35,276 nucleotides of DNA from Candidatus Desulfovibrio gallistercoris (GTDB lineage: Bacteria > Desulfobacterota > Desulfovibrionia > Desulfovibrionales > Desulfovibrionaceae): contig DWYJ01000047.1 in assembly GCA_019118745.1 (NCBI GenBank), positions 1-35,276 on the forward strand, given 5' to 3'. How positions within the stretch are numbered: position 1 is the first letter of the stretch; each line of letters starts with the position of its first letter. The position numbers and the translations under genes are program-made. The notes under the pieces were generated by a model. It saw only the letters and a list, made by a program, of their open reading frames with translations. It was not told where the DNA came from and made no database searches. Below, one piece after another: positions 8,598-16,754 of this stretch.

Positions 8598-9245
8598 TTA
8601 CTGGGTCTGGCGTCGGGCCACGACGCTCTGTCCGGCGAAAACGCGTTCGCCTACAAATACGCTCGGAGCATATCCTTCCGGCAGGTAAAGGTCAACTCGC
8701 GAGCCGAAGCGGATCATGCCGCAGCGCTCGCCGCGCGCCAGGCTGTCCCCGGGTTCGGCCCGGCAGACGATGCGGCGGGCGATGAGTCCGGCTATCTGCA
8801 CCATGACCCAGCCTGTCCCGTCGGGCTCGCGCAGGCGCAGCGCGCAGCGTTCGTTCTCCTCCGCGGCCTTGTCGTAGGCGGCATTGATGAACTTGCCGGG
8901 CCAGTAGCGGATCTCCTCCACCGTGGCCGCGACCGGGCTGCGGTTCACATGCACGCTGAAGATGTTCATGAAGATGCTCATGCACATGCGCCGTTCCCCG
9001 GTCAGGGGGTCGGGGCGTTCCTCGATGCGGATCACTCGCCCGTCCGCCGGGCTGACGGCCAGGCCCTCCGCCTGGGGGATGACCCGTTCGGGGTCACGGA
9101 AGAAGTGCAGGGCGAACCAGCAGCATAGCAGCAGGAGCAGCGCGCAGAGACCGGCATCCAGCAGGGCGAAGATCAGTGCCGCCAGAGCGGTAAGGCCGAT
9201 GACCGGCCAGCCTTCGGGAGTGATGCCGCAACGGGCAGGGCGCAT
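8598..9245 (-). CDS. psd: Phosphatidylserine decarboxylase proenzyme (short, archaeal-type Psd)
   Basis: Pyruvoyl-dependent membrane-associated enzyme converting phosphatidylserine to phosphatidylethanolamine. The 215 residues match the short Psd subgroup (PSD-A). An N-terminal hydrophobic anchor spans about residues 15-48 and is followed by [10 protein letters not shown] and SPADGRV. The self-cleavage Gly-Ser pair is at residues 181-182 in the motif RFGSRVDL; cleavage there would give the beta chain and a pyruvoyl-capped alpha chain. The histidine in FSVHVNRSP is present. It is first in the psd-pssA-leu set, 72 bp behind a good sigma70 promoter (9334-9362). Confidence 0.96.
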   Translation of the reverse strand: MRPARCGITPEGWPVIGLTALAALIFALLDAGLCALLLLLCCWFALHFFRDPERVIPQAEGLAVSPADGRVIRIEERPDPLTGERRMCMSIFMNIFSVHVNRSPVAATVEEIRYWPGKFINAAYDKAAEENERCALRLREPDGTGWVMVQIAGLIARRIVCRAEPGDSLARGERCGMIRFGSRVDLYLPEGYAPSVFVGERVFAGQSVVARRQTQ

Positions 9246-9333
9246 AACGGACCTCGTTCGGCCCTGTCTTTGCGGCAGGCGTTGCGGGAACGTCCGTGCC
9301 GGGGCGGGCCAGTGTCATTTTTTCGGGAGCGAC

Positions 9334-9362
9334 AGTATACGCCTCCCCACGGCGGCAGGCAA
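9334..9362 (-). promoter_or_regulatory. Sigma70-type promoter ahead of psd-pssA-leuACDB
   Basis: On the minus strand TTGCCT (9357-9362) and TATACT (9334-9339) are separated by exactly 17 bp. The predicted start near 9327 gives psd a leader of about 80 bases. It lies in the divergent gap between psd and the plus-strand lipoprotein gene. Confidence 0.6.
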
Positions 9363-9421
9363 GGGAAAAGCGGCCATGCGCCTCCCTTGCGCCTCCGCGC
9401 GGCAGCGGCTATGCTGCGGGG

Positions 9422-9748
9422 ATGCGACGACTCCTCCCATCTGCCTGCCTTGCCCTTTTCCTGACGCTTGCGGCCTGCGGCCCCAAGGATATCGGCACGG
9501 GCACGTCCGATCCGGACATGGCGCCGCCCGGCGTCAGCTCCGTGGAGAACCTGCGGCAGCCCATGACGGGCGCCAATCCCATACAGCGGCGGCTTTTCTT
9601 TTACAATCAGCCCCACATCATGATGCAGATGCAGCAGTCCGGGCTGGACAATTACCGGCGCTACATCAACCGTCATAACGGCGGCGTCGATCCCGAATCC
9701 CCGGAATATCGCGAAGTCCCCCGCCAGCGCAGCCCGTTCCGGCAGTAG
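9422..9748 (+). CDS. Small lipoprotein of unknown function
   Basis: A 108-residue protein. The start at 9422 is chosen because it gives a complete lipoprotein signal, MRRLLPSACLALFLTLAAC, with lipobox L-A-A-C and the modified cysteine at residue 19. The residue after it is Gly, so outer-membrane sorting is expected by the E. coli rule. The mature part is short and rich in Gln, Asn, Met and Pro (FYNQPHIMMQMQQSGLDNYRRYINRHNGG), with no recognised domain. The Shine-Dalgarno is weak. It is followed by two small membrane protein genes on the same strand (gaps of 64 and 84 bp). Confidence 0.75.
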   Translation: MRRLLPSACLALFLTLAACGPKDIGTGTSDPDMAPPGVSSVENLRQPMTGANPIQRRLFFYNQPHIMMQMQQSGLDNYRRYINRHNGGVDPESPEYREVPRQRSPFRQ

Positions 9749-9812
9749 GGGAGCCCGACCGGCAGGCGGCGGCATGCCGCCGGGTGAGCCTCCGGTCCGC
9801 AAGGGAAAGAGC

Positions 9813-10256
9813 ATGGACTATCTGCTGGACATCGTGCGGACGCTGTTGCTGTCGGTAGCGGCTCTCGTCGCCTGCTTCCTGCTCGCGCTCGCCGGTTTCA
9901 TCCTTATTTATGGAGACAAGGGCAGGGAAGAGCGTTCCCTGCCGCCCCGCAGCCGCCGGCAACTGCTCAGGATCCTTGTTTGCACGCTCATCCCGCGTCT
10001 GTTTGCCGTCCTCGTGTTGCGGCGGCCGCTGACGGAGGACGAGGCGCGCCATATGCGCCGGCATCAGGCGGACCGGGCGGGCGCGCCGTCGCCGGACGCG
10101 CCGGAAGGGTCGGAAGAGCCTGAAGACTCGGAAGCGGCCGGCCCGCTGCCGGAGCGGGAAACGCTGCCGGAGGCGTCTCTCCGGCCGGTCAGCGGCGCAG
10201 GCCGCTATGAGGAGTGGCTGCGGCAGCGCAGGCGGCGCAGGGACAAGATGGCATAG
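9813..10256 (+). CDS. Single-span membrane protein with a charged tail
   Basis: A 147-residue protein starting at ATG 9813 (MDYLLDIVRTLL) behind AAGGGA; a start 13 codons upstream is possible but has no ribosome-binding site. One membrane span covers about residues 8-32 (VRTLLLSVAALVACFLLALAGFILIY in pieces). A basic stretch with a second hydrophobic patch (LLRILVCTLIPRLFAVLVL) follows, then an acidic proline-rich linker and the tail YEEWLRQRRRRRDKM. The tail is matched by the end of the next gene (YAAWKRQRRARGDKF), so the two proteins are probably related by partner or targeting. No family recognised. Confidence 0.65.
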   Translation: MDYLLDIVRTLLLSVAALVACFLLALAGFILIYGDKGREERSLPPRSRRQLLRILVCTLIPRLFAVLVLRRPLTEDEARHMRRHQADRAGAPSPDAPEGSEEPEDSEAAGPLPERETLPEASLRPVSGAGRYEEWLRQRRRRRDKMA

Positions 10257-10340
10257 CCCTGTCCTTCCGGTCGCTGGCTCCGCCGCATGTTTGCCCAGCG
10301 CTTTTCTTCCGTTCACATCATGCCCCCCCAGAGGAACCAC

Positions 10341-10886
10341 ATGGATCACGCACGACATACCATTTTTGGAGCCGCTGCCTTGTCGCGCGGGCTTGCCTGT
10401 CTGCTGCTCACGCTCTGTCTGATCCCCGGGGCCGCCACAACGGCGCAGGCTTTCGAAGCGGGTAGGCATGCCGCTCCCCCGCAGGGCGCGGAAAGCGAAT
10501 ACGAACAGCAGATGCGGACCCAGCGGATACTTCAGATGCTGGATGATATTGAGCGGCTGGCGAAGGAGCATGCACGGGAGGAGCGCCGCGCGAAGGCTGC
10601 GCGGGACGGCGGCGGGCCCGACAGGCATGCCGCACAGGTTCCGTCACGATACCCGCAAGCAGAGGCCGGCACCTTTACGGCGGCTTCCCCCGCGTCCCTG
10701 CTTGAGGACAGGAGGGTACTCGGTGTAGGTCTGCTCATCCTGGTGGTCCTCGCCTTCCATTTCCTGGTCGTTCGGCCCTTCCTCGATCGCCGCAGGGGGA
10801 CCTCCGACGCTCCCACGGATGCGCAAGGAGGAGGGTATGCGGCGTGGAAGCGGCAGCGGCGGGCCCGCGGGGACAAGTTCGAATAA
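10341..10886 (+). CDS. Exported or membrane-anchored protein with a Y..W..QRR.R.DK tail
   Basis: A 181-residue protein with ATG at 10341 preceded by GAGGAA. The N-terminus has a signal peptide (hydrophobic core ACLLLTLCLIPGAA, possible cleavage after AQA near residue 36). An Arg/Lys/Glu-rich helical segment with coiled-coil character follows (QQMRTQRILQMLDDIERLAKEHAREERR). A single transmembrane helix (VLGVGLLILVVLAFHFLVV) comes next, then a cytoplasmic tail ending YAAWKRQRRARGDKF. The tail resembles that of the upstream gene. Function unknown; the two genes look like a functional pair. Confidence 0.65.
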   Translation: MDHARHTIFGAAALSRGLACLLLTLCLIPGAATTAQAFEAGRHAAPPQGAESEYEQQMRTQRILQMLDDIERLAKEHAREERRAKAARDGGGPDRHAAQVPSRYPQAEAGTFTAASPASLLEDRRVLGVGLLILVVLAFHFLVVRPFLDRRRGTSDAPTDAQGGGYAAWKRQRRARGDKFE

Positions 10887-11066
10887 GGCCGGACAGGACC
10901 TTCGCGACACGACGGATGCCGGGGCCGCAGGGGGCGCGCCGTCCCATTGCGTCCGCGCGGGCCTCGTCGTATGGTCGCTGCGCGGCCTTGCCCGCCGCGC
11001 CCGCGAGGGGCGGCCGTCCGGCAGCGCCGGAAATGCCTGTTCTGAACACGCCGCACGAGGAGACCG

Positions 11067-12218
11067 ATGGACCCCATAACTCATGCCGCTTCCGGGGCCG
11101 TGGCCATGCTGGCCCTGCCCCGCCGTCCCGCCACCCGCTGGGCCGTCCCGCTGGCCGCGCTGGTGGCCGCCTTCCCGGATATCGACCTCGCTTTCGTGCG
11201 CGGGCCGCTGCAGTTCCTGCAGCTGCACCGCGGTTTCACCCATGCCCTGTTCTATCTGCCGCTGCTGGCTCTACTGCTGGCGCTGGCGGCCCGCCCCCTC
11301 TGGAAGCGGGACACCCCGGGCCGCTGGCCCTTGCCGCTGGTCTGGCTGTTTTTCGGCGGGCTCATCCTCCTGCATATCTGGCTGGACTGCATCACCACCT
11401 ACGGCACCATGATCTTCCTGCCGTTCTCGGCGGAGCGGGTACGCCTCAACGGGGTGTTCATCATCGACCTGCTGCTGACGCTGCCCCTGCTGGCGGCGGC
11501 CTGGCTCGCCCTGCGCCGCGCCACGGTGCGCCCGGCGCGGCTGGCCCTGTGCTGGCTGGTGCTCTATCCCTGCTGCGCCATCGGGCTCAACAGCCACCTT
11601 GCCGCCGCCTACCGCGCCGAACTGGCCGGGCAGGGCCGGGAGGTCGAGCGGCTCGTGGTGCTGCCGGACGCCTTTTCTCCGGTCTACTGGCGGGCGCTGT
11701 ACGAGGAGCGGCAGTCCAACGGGCTCGTGGTGCGCGCCGACGGGCTCACCGCGCTGGGCCGGGCGCATGAGCGGGGCTTCCCCCGGCCCGCCCTCAGGCC
11801 GGAGCTGGCCGCAAGCCTGCGGGAGCAGTCCACCATCTGCCGGGATTTCCTCGACTTCAGCCTGCTGCCGCTGACCCTGCCCGTCCCGCCGGGCCTGCGC
11901 CCGGCGGATGCCGTATCCGCGCCGGACGAGCAGGCGGCGGCCGCCGCGCAGCCGCAGGCTCTGCGCGGCTATCTGGAGATCACGGACGAGCGTTTCGGCA
12001 GCAGCCTGCGTTTCGTGAGCTGGATCATGCGCCACCGGGCGGGGGAGGGCGGTTCGCCCTTCCGGCTCTTCGTGGAGCTGGGTTACGCGCCGGATACCGT
12101 GCCGCGCCTGCTGCGCGAGCGCCTCTATCTGCCGGACAGCGGCCGGGATTCCGGCTGGCAGCCGCCGCGTCCGCCCCAGCCGCCGCAGGGGCTGGACTGG
12201 TGGCTGGGCCTGCGCTGA
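11067..12218 (+). CDS. YdjM-like inner-membrane metal-dependent hydrolase, copy 1
   Basis: A 383-residue membrane protein of the YdjM/DUF457 (COG1988) family. Family histidines and aspartates occur in order: PITHAASG at the N-terminus, PDIDLAF, the HRGFTHAL motif near residue 52, and LLHIWLDCITTYG near 105. Four to six hydrophobic spans fill the first 190 residues. The C-terminal 190 residues are soluble and include a conserved EITDERFGSSLRF block. Related proteins are called metal-dependent hydrolases, but substrates are not established. ATG at 11067 follows GGAGACCG. It is followed at once by a paralogue. Confidence 0.88.
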   Translation: MDPITHAASGAVAMLALPRRPATRWAVPLAALVAAFPDIDLAFVRGPLQFLQLHRGFTHALFYLPLLALLLALAARPLWKRDTPGRWPLPLVWLFFGGLILLHIWLDCITTYGTMIFLPFSAERVRLNGVFIIDLLLTLPLLAAAWLALRRATVRPARLALCWLVLYPCCAIGLNSHLAAAYRAELAGQGREVERLVVLPDAFSPVYWRALYEERQSNGLVVRADGLTALGRAHERGFPRPALRPELAASLREQSTICRDFLDFSLLPLTLPVPPGLRPADAVSAPDEQAAAAAQPQALRGYLEITDERFGSSLRFVSWIMRHRAGEGGSPFRLFVELGYAPDTVPRLLRERLYLPDSGRDSGWQPPRPPQPPQGLDWWLGLR

Positions 12219-12294
12219 GGCGGACCGCAATGCGTTTGCCGTCTTGTTGCGGCGCTTGCGTTCCGGCGACGGACGACGGCCCGGAGGCGCGCCC

Positions 12295-13389
12295 GTGGAG
12301 CCGCTGACCCACGCCGCGGCGGGCGTCGCCGCCCTGCTGGCCTTACCCCGACTCGCCCCCGGCCGGGGACTGGTGGCGGCGGCCGTCCTGATCTCCCTCA
12401 TGCCGGATCTGGACGCGCTCTCCCTGCTGGCCGGGCCGGAGGCCTTCCTCGTCCTGCACGGCGGCCTTCTGCATGGTCTGGCTCTGGTCCCTCTTCTGGC
12501 GCTCTGCTGTCTGCCCCTGTTCCGGCTGTTCCGGCCACTGCGGCAAGCGGGCTCGCCGCCGGGCTCGTGGGCCCGCGTCTGGCTGTTCTGTTGCGGGCTG
12601 CTGTGTCTGCACCTCTGGCTGGATGCCGTCACCCCCTGGGGCATCAAGCTGCTTGCGCCCTTTTCCGGGGAGCGCTGGCGCGGCAATGCCGTCTCCTGCC
12701 TTGATCCGCTCATGCTGTTGATGCCGCTGGCCGGCATCGTCCTGTCCGTGCGGCGGCGCAGTGCGCGTCCGGCCCGCTGGGCGCTGGTCTGGCTCGTGTG
12801 CTACCCCTGCCTTGGACTGGCCTATGATGCGTTCCTTGAACAGGCCTGCCGCGCGGACTTCGCGGCGCAGGGGCGGCATATCGGCCGCCTTGCCGTGCTG
12901 CCGGATGTGTTCGTGCCCGGCGTGCGGCGCGTCGTCTACGAGGAGGACCTGCCCAAGATGACGACCCTTGTCTGCGCCGAGGGCCTGCTTGCGCCGGGGC
13001 ATTTCTACGGGCCGCGCCTGTGTGGATTCACCTCGCGGGAACTGCCCGCGAAGTTGCGCACCTCGTCGCCGCTGGGGGCGGCCTTTGGGGACGCGTCCCT
13101 TTTGCCCTGGACGCCGGTGCCGTCCGACAGGGCGGCGGCTTGGGGCGAAGGCGAACATATCGTCCTCGTGCAGGACGAGCGTTTCGGCAGCAGCATCCCG
13201 GCGGTGCGGCGCTTTCTGGCGCGTTTCTGGGGCGATCCGCCCGCGCCGCTGCGGTTGCGGCAGGCGTACCGCCGGGACGCGGGACAGCAGGGAACGCCGT
13301 TGCGTGAGGAGCTGCATGCGCCGTTCGGGTCCTGGACGTTCGGGCGGACGCCCGCGTCGGGACTGGACGCGGAGCCCGGCCTCCGGTAA
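12295..13389 (+). CDS. YdjM-like inner-membrane metal-dependent hydrolase, copy 2
   Basis: A 364-residue paralogue of the preceding gene. I start at GTG 12295 because GGAGG lies seven bases upstream and the first residues ([14 protein letters not shown]) then align with the start of copy 1. The motifs are partly changed: PDLDALS for [15 protein letters not shown] for [22 protein letters not shown] for LLHIWLDCITTYG. The histidines and the LD pair are kept, and [13 protein letters not shown] matches the C-terminal block of copy 1. It arose by tandem duplication and has diverged. The stop is 34 bp before moaC. Confidence 0.86.
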   Translation: MEPLTHAAAGVAALLALPRLAPGRGLVAAAVLISLMPDLDALSLLAGPEAFLVLHGGLLHGLALVPLLALCCLPLFRLFRPLRQAGSPPGSWARVWLFCCGLLCLHLWLDAVTPWGIKLLAPFSGERWRGNAVSCLDPLMLLMPLAGIVLSVRRRSARPARWALVWLVCYPCLGLAYDAFLEQACRADFAAQGRHIGRLAVLPDVFVPGVRRVVYEEDLPKMTTLVCAEGLLAPGHFYGPRLCGFTSRELPAKLRTSSPLGAAFGDASLLPWTPVPSDRAAAWGEGEHIVLVQDERFGSSIPAVRRFLARFWGDPPAPLRLRQAYRRDAGQQGTPLREELHAPFGSWTFGRTPASGLDAEPGLR

Positions 13390-13423
13390 AGACATCAGCC
13401 ACACCAACACCAGCGAGGACTGC

Positions 13424-13942
13424 ATGGACAACGCCTTTTCCCACCTGGACAGCCGGGGCAACGTATGCATGGTGGATGTGGGGCACAAGCCCGCCACCCG
13501 GCGCGTGGCCGTGGCCGAAGCTCTCGTGCGGCTGGCCCCCGCCACTCTGGATCTGCTGCGGCGCGCGGCCCTGCCCAAGGGGGACGTGCTCACCTGCGCC
13601 AAGATCGGCGGCATCATGGCCGCCAAGCGCACGGCCGACCTCATCCCCATGTGCCACCCGCTGGGTCTGAGCTATGCGGACGTGCGTTTCGAGATCGACG
13701 AGGCCGCCTCCACCATCCGCATCCTGAGCGAGGCGCGCACCGACGGCCCCACCGGCGTGGAGATGGAAGCCATCGTGGCCGCGCAGATGGCGGCCGCCAC
13801 CATCTACGACATGTGCAAGGCCGTACAGCGGGACATCGTCATCGAACGGGTGCGCCTGCTGCTCAAGGACGGCGGCAAGAGCGGCCGCTTTGAAGCGCCC
13901 GACGCCCGCCTGCCCGAGGACCTCCGGGGGGCGGCGCGATGA
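13424..13942 (+). CDS. moaC: Cyclic pyranopterin monophosphate synthase
   Basis: Second step of molybdopterin synthesis: converts the cyclic 8,9-dihydro-GTP derivative made by MoaA into cyclic pyranopterin monophosphate. The 172 residues are a typical length. Family stretches seen are [67 protein letters not shown] and [15 protein letters not shown]. The catalytic lysine of MoaC is in the last block. ATG at 13424 follows GAGGA. The stop overlaps the lgt start as ATGA. No other molybdopterin genes are nearby, so it is an orphan of the pathway here. Confidence 0.97.
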   Translation: MDNAFSHLDSRGNVCMVDVGHKPATRRVAVAEALVRLAPATLDLLRRAALPKGDVLTCAKIGGIMAAKRTADLIPMCHPLGLSYADVRFEIDEAASTIRILSEARTDGPTGVEMEAIVAAQMAAATIYDMCKAVQRDIVIERVRLLLKDGGKSGRFEAPDARLPEDLRGAAR

Positions 13943-14718
13943 CCTTTCCCCAGATCGACCCCGTGGCTTTCAGCATCGGCTCGCTCCAGCTGCGCTGGTA
14001 CGGCCTCATGTATCTTTTCGCCTTTGTGGGCGGCTGGATCCTGGGCCGCCTGCGGGCCTCCCGGCCCGGTTCGGGCTGGCGCGCGCAGGATGTGGACGAC
14101 CTGCTGACCTTCGTCATGCTGGGGGTCATCCTCGGCGCGCGTCTGGGCTATGTGCTCTTTTACGACCTTGCGGAATACATCCGCGACCCGCTGGAGATCT
14201 TCCGGGTCTGGAACGGCGGCATGTCCTTCCACGGCGGGCTGCTGGGCGTGGTGGGGGCCTTCTGGTATTTTTCCCGCACGCGCAAGAAACCCTTCCTGGA
14301 CGTGGCGGACTTCATCGCGCCTCTGGTGCCGCAGGGGCTTTTTTTCGGGCGTCTGGGCAACTTCATCAACGGCGAGCTCTGGGGCAAGCCCAGCGATCTG
14401 CCCTGGGCCATGATCTTCCCCTCCGGCGGGCCCTGGCCGCGCCATCCTTCGCAGCTCTACGAGGCGCTGCTCGAAGGCGTGGCGCTCTTCGTGGTGCTCT
14501 GGCTCTTCTCGGCCAGGAAGCGCCGCCCCGGAGCGGTGGCCGGGCTCTTTGCCCTGCTGTACGGCATCTTCCGCTTTGCCGTGGAATTCGTGCGCGTGCC
14601 GGACGTGCAGCTCGGCTATCTGGCTTTCGGCTGGCTGACCATGGGGCAGGTGCTCTGCCTGCCGCTCATCCTCATCGGGGCCTGGCTCATCTGGCGGCCG
14701 CAGCCGCGGGCGGTCTGA
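13939..14718 (+). CDS. lgt: Prolipoprotein diacylglyceryl transferase
   Basis: Inner-membrane enzyme that transfers diacylglycerol from phosphatidylglycerol to the lipobox cysteine of prolipoproteins. The 259 residues and seven predicted spans fit the family. [28 protein letters not shown] (catalytic-site histidine) and the Lgt signature [13 protein letters not shown] are present. It overlaps moaC by four bases (ATGA), so translation is likely coupled. It serves lipoproteins such as those at 9422 and 33721. Confidence 0.97.
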   Translation: MTFPQIDPVAFSIGSLQLRWYGLMYLFAFVGGWILGRLRASRPGSGWRAQDVDDLLTFVMLGVILGARLGYVLFYDLAEYIRDPLEIFRVWNGGMSFHGGLLGVVGAFWYFSRTRKKPFLDVADFIAPLVPQGLFFGRLGNFINGELWGKPSDLPWAMIFPSGGPWPRHPSQLYEALLEGVALFVVLWLFSARKRRPGAVAGLFALLYGIFRFAVEFVRVPDVQLGYLAFGWLTMGQVLCLPLILIGAWLIWRPQPRAV

Positions 14719-14732
14719 GCCGCGGACACGGT

Positions 14733-14762
14733 TTGACAGATGCGCCGTTTTGGGGCTATGCT
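14733..14762 (+). promoter_or_regulatory. Sigma70-type promoter of infA
   Basis: A perfect TTGACA (14733-14738) and TATGCT (14757-14762) are separated by 18 bp. The implied start near 14769 leaves a leader of about 26 bases containing GGGAGG before the infA ATG. Confidence 0.65.
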
Positions 14763-14794
14763 GGCTGGATAGACAGATTTTATCGGGAGGCGTC

Positions 14795-15013
14795 ATGGCC
14801 AAGGAAGGTTCCATTGAAGTAGATGGTGTGGTGCAGGAAGCGCTGCCCAATGCCATGTTCCGCGTTGAACTGGAGAACGGGCACGAGGTGCTGGCCCACA
14901 TTTCCGGCAAGATGCGCAAGTTCTACATCCGCATTCTGCCCGGCGACCGCGTGAAGGTGGAGCTTTCTCCCTACGACCTGACGCGCGGGCGCATCACCTA
15001 CCGTATGAAGTAG
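14795..15013 (+). CDS. infA: Translation initiation factor IF-1
   Basis: OB-fold factor that occupies the 30S A site during initiation. The 72 residues and sequence ([19 protein letters not shown], then [20 protein letters not shown], ending RGRITYRMK) are standard IF-1. ATG at 14795 follows GGGAGG. It stands alone with its own promoter upstream and an intrinsic terminator directly downstream, so it is probably a single-gene unit. Confidence 0.98.
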   Translation: MAKEGSIEVDGVVQEALPNAMFRVELENGHEVLAHISGKMRKFYIRILPGDRVKVELSPYDLTRGRITYRMK

Positions 15014-15037
15014 CCTCCCGTACGGCATTTTCGGGGA

Positions 15038-15074
15038 GCGCACCCCCTGCCCCTTGTGCAGGCGGTGCGCTTTT
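15038..15074 (+). terminator. Intrinsic terminator of infA
   Basis: GCGCACC (15038-15044) pairs with GGTGCGC (15064-15070), extended by an inner CCTGC/GCAGG stem, and is followed by TTTT. It starts 25 bp after the infA stop. Confidence 0.75.
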
Positions 15075-15170
15075 CGTCGTTGCGGCGCGGATGACCGGCG
15101 GGAGCCGTCAGCGGGAGGAGGCGTGCCGTTACCGTTTCCGCAGGCACTGTCCGTCGCCGCCTTGCGATGG

Positions 15171-15291
15171 AGAGCGTTTTATCTTTGAAAAAATAAAACG
15201 CGAGGCGGCGGGCATAGCGCCGCCCGGCAAAAAAGTGCGCGGAAAAACAGCGTTTTTCCGCCAAGCTGGCCGCGAATAGCGTCAACAGCTC
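15171..15291 (+). repeat. Palindromic MITE-like element, copy B
   Basis: A 121-bp copy from AGAGC (15171) to about GCTC (15288-15291). It contains GCGAGGCGGC, the hairpin GGCGGCG/GCGCCGCC and the core GCGGAAAAACAGCG, which begins 70 bp from the left end. The right third is shorter than in the 145-150 bp copies. It ends immediately before the aroC ribosome-binding site (CAGGAGAG). Confidence 0.75.
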
Positions 15292-15303
15292 CCAGGAGAG
15301 ACC

Positions 15304-16425
15304 ATGTCCGGCAATACCTTCGGGCGCGTCCTGCGCCTTACCACCTATGGCGAGTCGCACGGCGCGGGCATCGGCGGCGTGCTGGACGGCTGCCCGGCAG
15401 GCCTGCCCCTCAGCGAGGCGGACATGCAGCACGACCTCGATTTGCGCAAGCCGGGCCAGGGGGCCACGGCCACCAAGCGTAAGGAGTCGGACACGGTGCG
15501 CATCCTGTCCGGGGTCTTCGAGGGACGGACCACCGGCACGCCCATAGCCTTCCACATCGCCAACGAGGATCAGCGCTCGCAGGATTACGGCAATCTGGCC
15601 GAAGTCTTCCGTCCCGGCCATGCGGACTGGGGCTTTTTCCAGAAATTCCAGGGCCTGCGGGACTACCGCGGCGGCGGGCGTTCTTCCGGACGGGAGACGG
15701 CCGCGCGCGTGGCGGCGGGGGCCGTGGCCCGTCTGCTGCTGGCGGCGCACGGCATCCGGGTGGATGCCGCGGCCGTGGAGCTGGGCGGCATCGCCGTGCC
15801 GCCGGAAGAGCGCGAACTGTCCGAGGCCTTTTCCCGCCCCTATTACGCGGCCTCGGCGGCCGTGACGGCCGCCTGGGATGCACGCGTGGCCGAGGCCCGC
15901 AAGGCCGGGGACACGCTGGGCGGCATCGTGGAGATACGCGCCCGTGATGTGCCGCCCGGCTGGGGGGAACCGGCCTTCGACAAGCTGGACGCCTGCCTGG
16001 CCTACGCGCTCATGGGCGTGGGGGCGGTCAAGGGCGTGGAAGTGGGGGACGGCTTTGCCGCGGCGCGCAGCACCGGCTCCGCCAACAATGACCCCCTGAC
16101 GCCGGAGGGCTTCGCCTCCAACCATGCGGGCGGCATCCTCGGCGGCATCTCCAGCGGGCAGGACATCCTCCTGCGGGCGGCGGTGAAGCCCATCGCCTCC
16201 ATCGCGCAGGAGCAGCGCACCATCGACAGGGAAGGCCGCCCGGCCTCCGTGCTGGTGGGCGGTCGGCATGATCTGTCGGCCATCCCGCGCATCGTGCCCG
16301 TGCTGCGGGCCATGACCGCGCTCACGCTGGCCGATGCCCTGCTGTTGCAGGCGCGCATGGCGGCGCTGCCGGAAGATTTGTTGCCGCAGCCGCGCCCGGC
16401 CGCCCTGCGGGACGGACGCTGGTGA
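15304..16425 (+). CDS. aroC: Chorismate synthase
   Basis: FMN-dependent trans-elimination that converts 5-enolpyruvylshikimate 3-phosphate to chorismate, the last common step of aromatic synthesis. The 373 residues match. Signatures seen are the N-terminal [53 protein letters not shown] with the catalytic histidine, and GGRHDLSAIPRIVPVLRAM. ATG at 15304 follows CAGGAGAG. A MITE-like element fills the leader up to the ribosome-binding site. The stop overlaps the next start as TGATG. Confidence 0.97.
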   Translation: MSGNTFGRVLRLTTYGESHGAGIGGVLDGCPAGLPLSEADMQHDLDLRKPGQGATATKRKESDTVRILSGVFEGRTTGTPIAFHIANEDQRSQDYGNLAEVFRPGHADWGFFQKFQGLRDYRGGGRSSGRETAARVAAGAVARLLLAAHGIRVDAAAVELGGIAVPPEERELSEAFSRPYYAASAAVTAAWDARVAEARKAGDTLGGIVEIRARDVPPGWGEPAFDKLDACLAYALMGVGAVKGVEVGDGFAAARSTGSANNDPLTPEGFASNHAGGILGGISSGQDILLRAAVKPIASIAQEQRTIDREGRPASVLVGGRHDLSAIPRIVPVLRAMTALTLADALLLQARMAALPEDLLPQPRPAALRDGRW

Positions 16426-16754
16426 TGGACGGCCTGCTGCCTGACGTGACGCCCTTGCGGCCCGGCCTTTTCCGCAGTTGCGGTCCGGCCCTGACGGCGG
16501 ACTGCCGCGCGCTGGGCATCGTCTGCGTGGGGGACCTGCGCCGTGCCGAGCCTGACGCGTTGTACGCGGCGCTGTGCCGCCTGCGCGGCCCGCAGGACAT
16601 TTGCGTGCTGGATCAGCTGCGTTGCGTCGTCGAACAGGCCCGCGATCCCGCTTGCCCGGCCGAACGGCGGGACTGGTCCTGGTGGTCGCGGCAACGCAAG
16701 GCGGATGCCGTGCCGCCGCTTTCTCCTGTCCCGGAGGCTGTCCATGAGCGCTGA
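16425..16754 (+). CDS. Cdd1-like helix-hairpin-helix protein
   Basis: A 109-residue protein whose ATG shares a base with the aroC stop (TGATG); a GTG one codon upstream is also possible. The segment RPGLFRSCGPALTADCRALG with VGDLRRAEPDALYAALC and DICVLDQLRCVVEQA fits the Pfam Cdd1 family (PF11731, named after a pathogenicity-locus gene), a TfoX-C/HhH-like fold expected to touch DNA. The tail DWSWWSRQRK is basic and aromatic. It overlaps recD2 by 11 bp, so it is translated between a biosynthetic gene and a helicase. Biological role unknown; a link to RecD2 is suggested only by position. Confidence 0.8.
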   Translation: MDGLLPDVTPLRPGLFRSCGPALTADCRALGIVCVGDLRRAEPDALYAALCRLRGPQDICVLDQLRCVVEQARDPACPAERRDWSWWSRQRKADAVPPLSPVPEAVHER

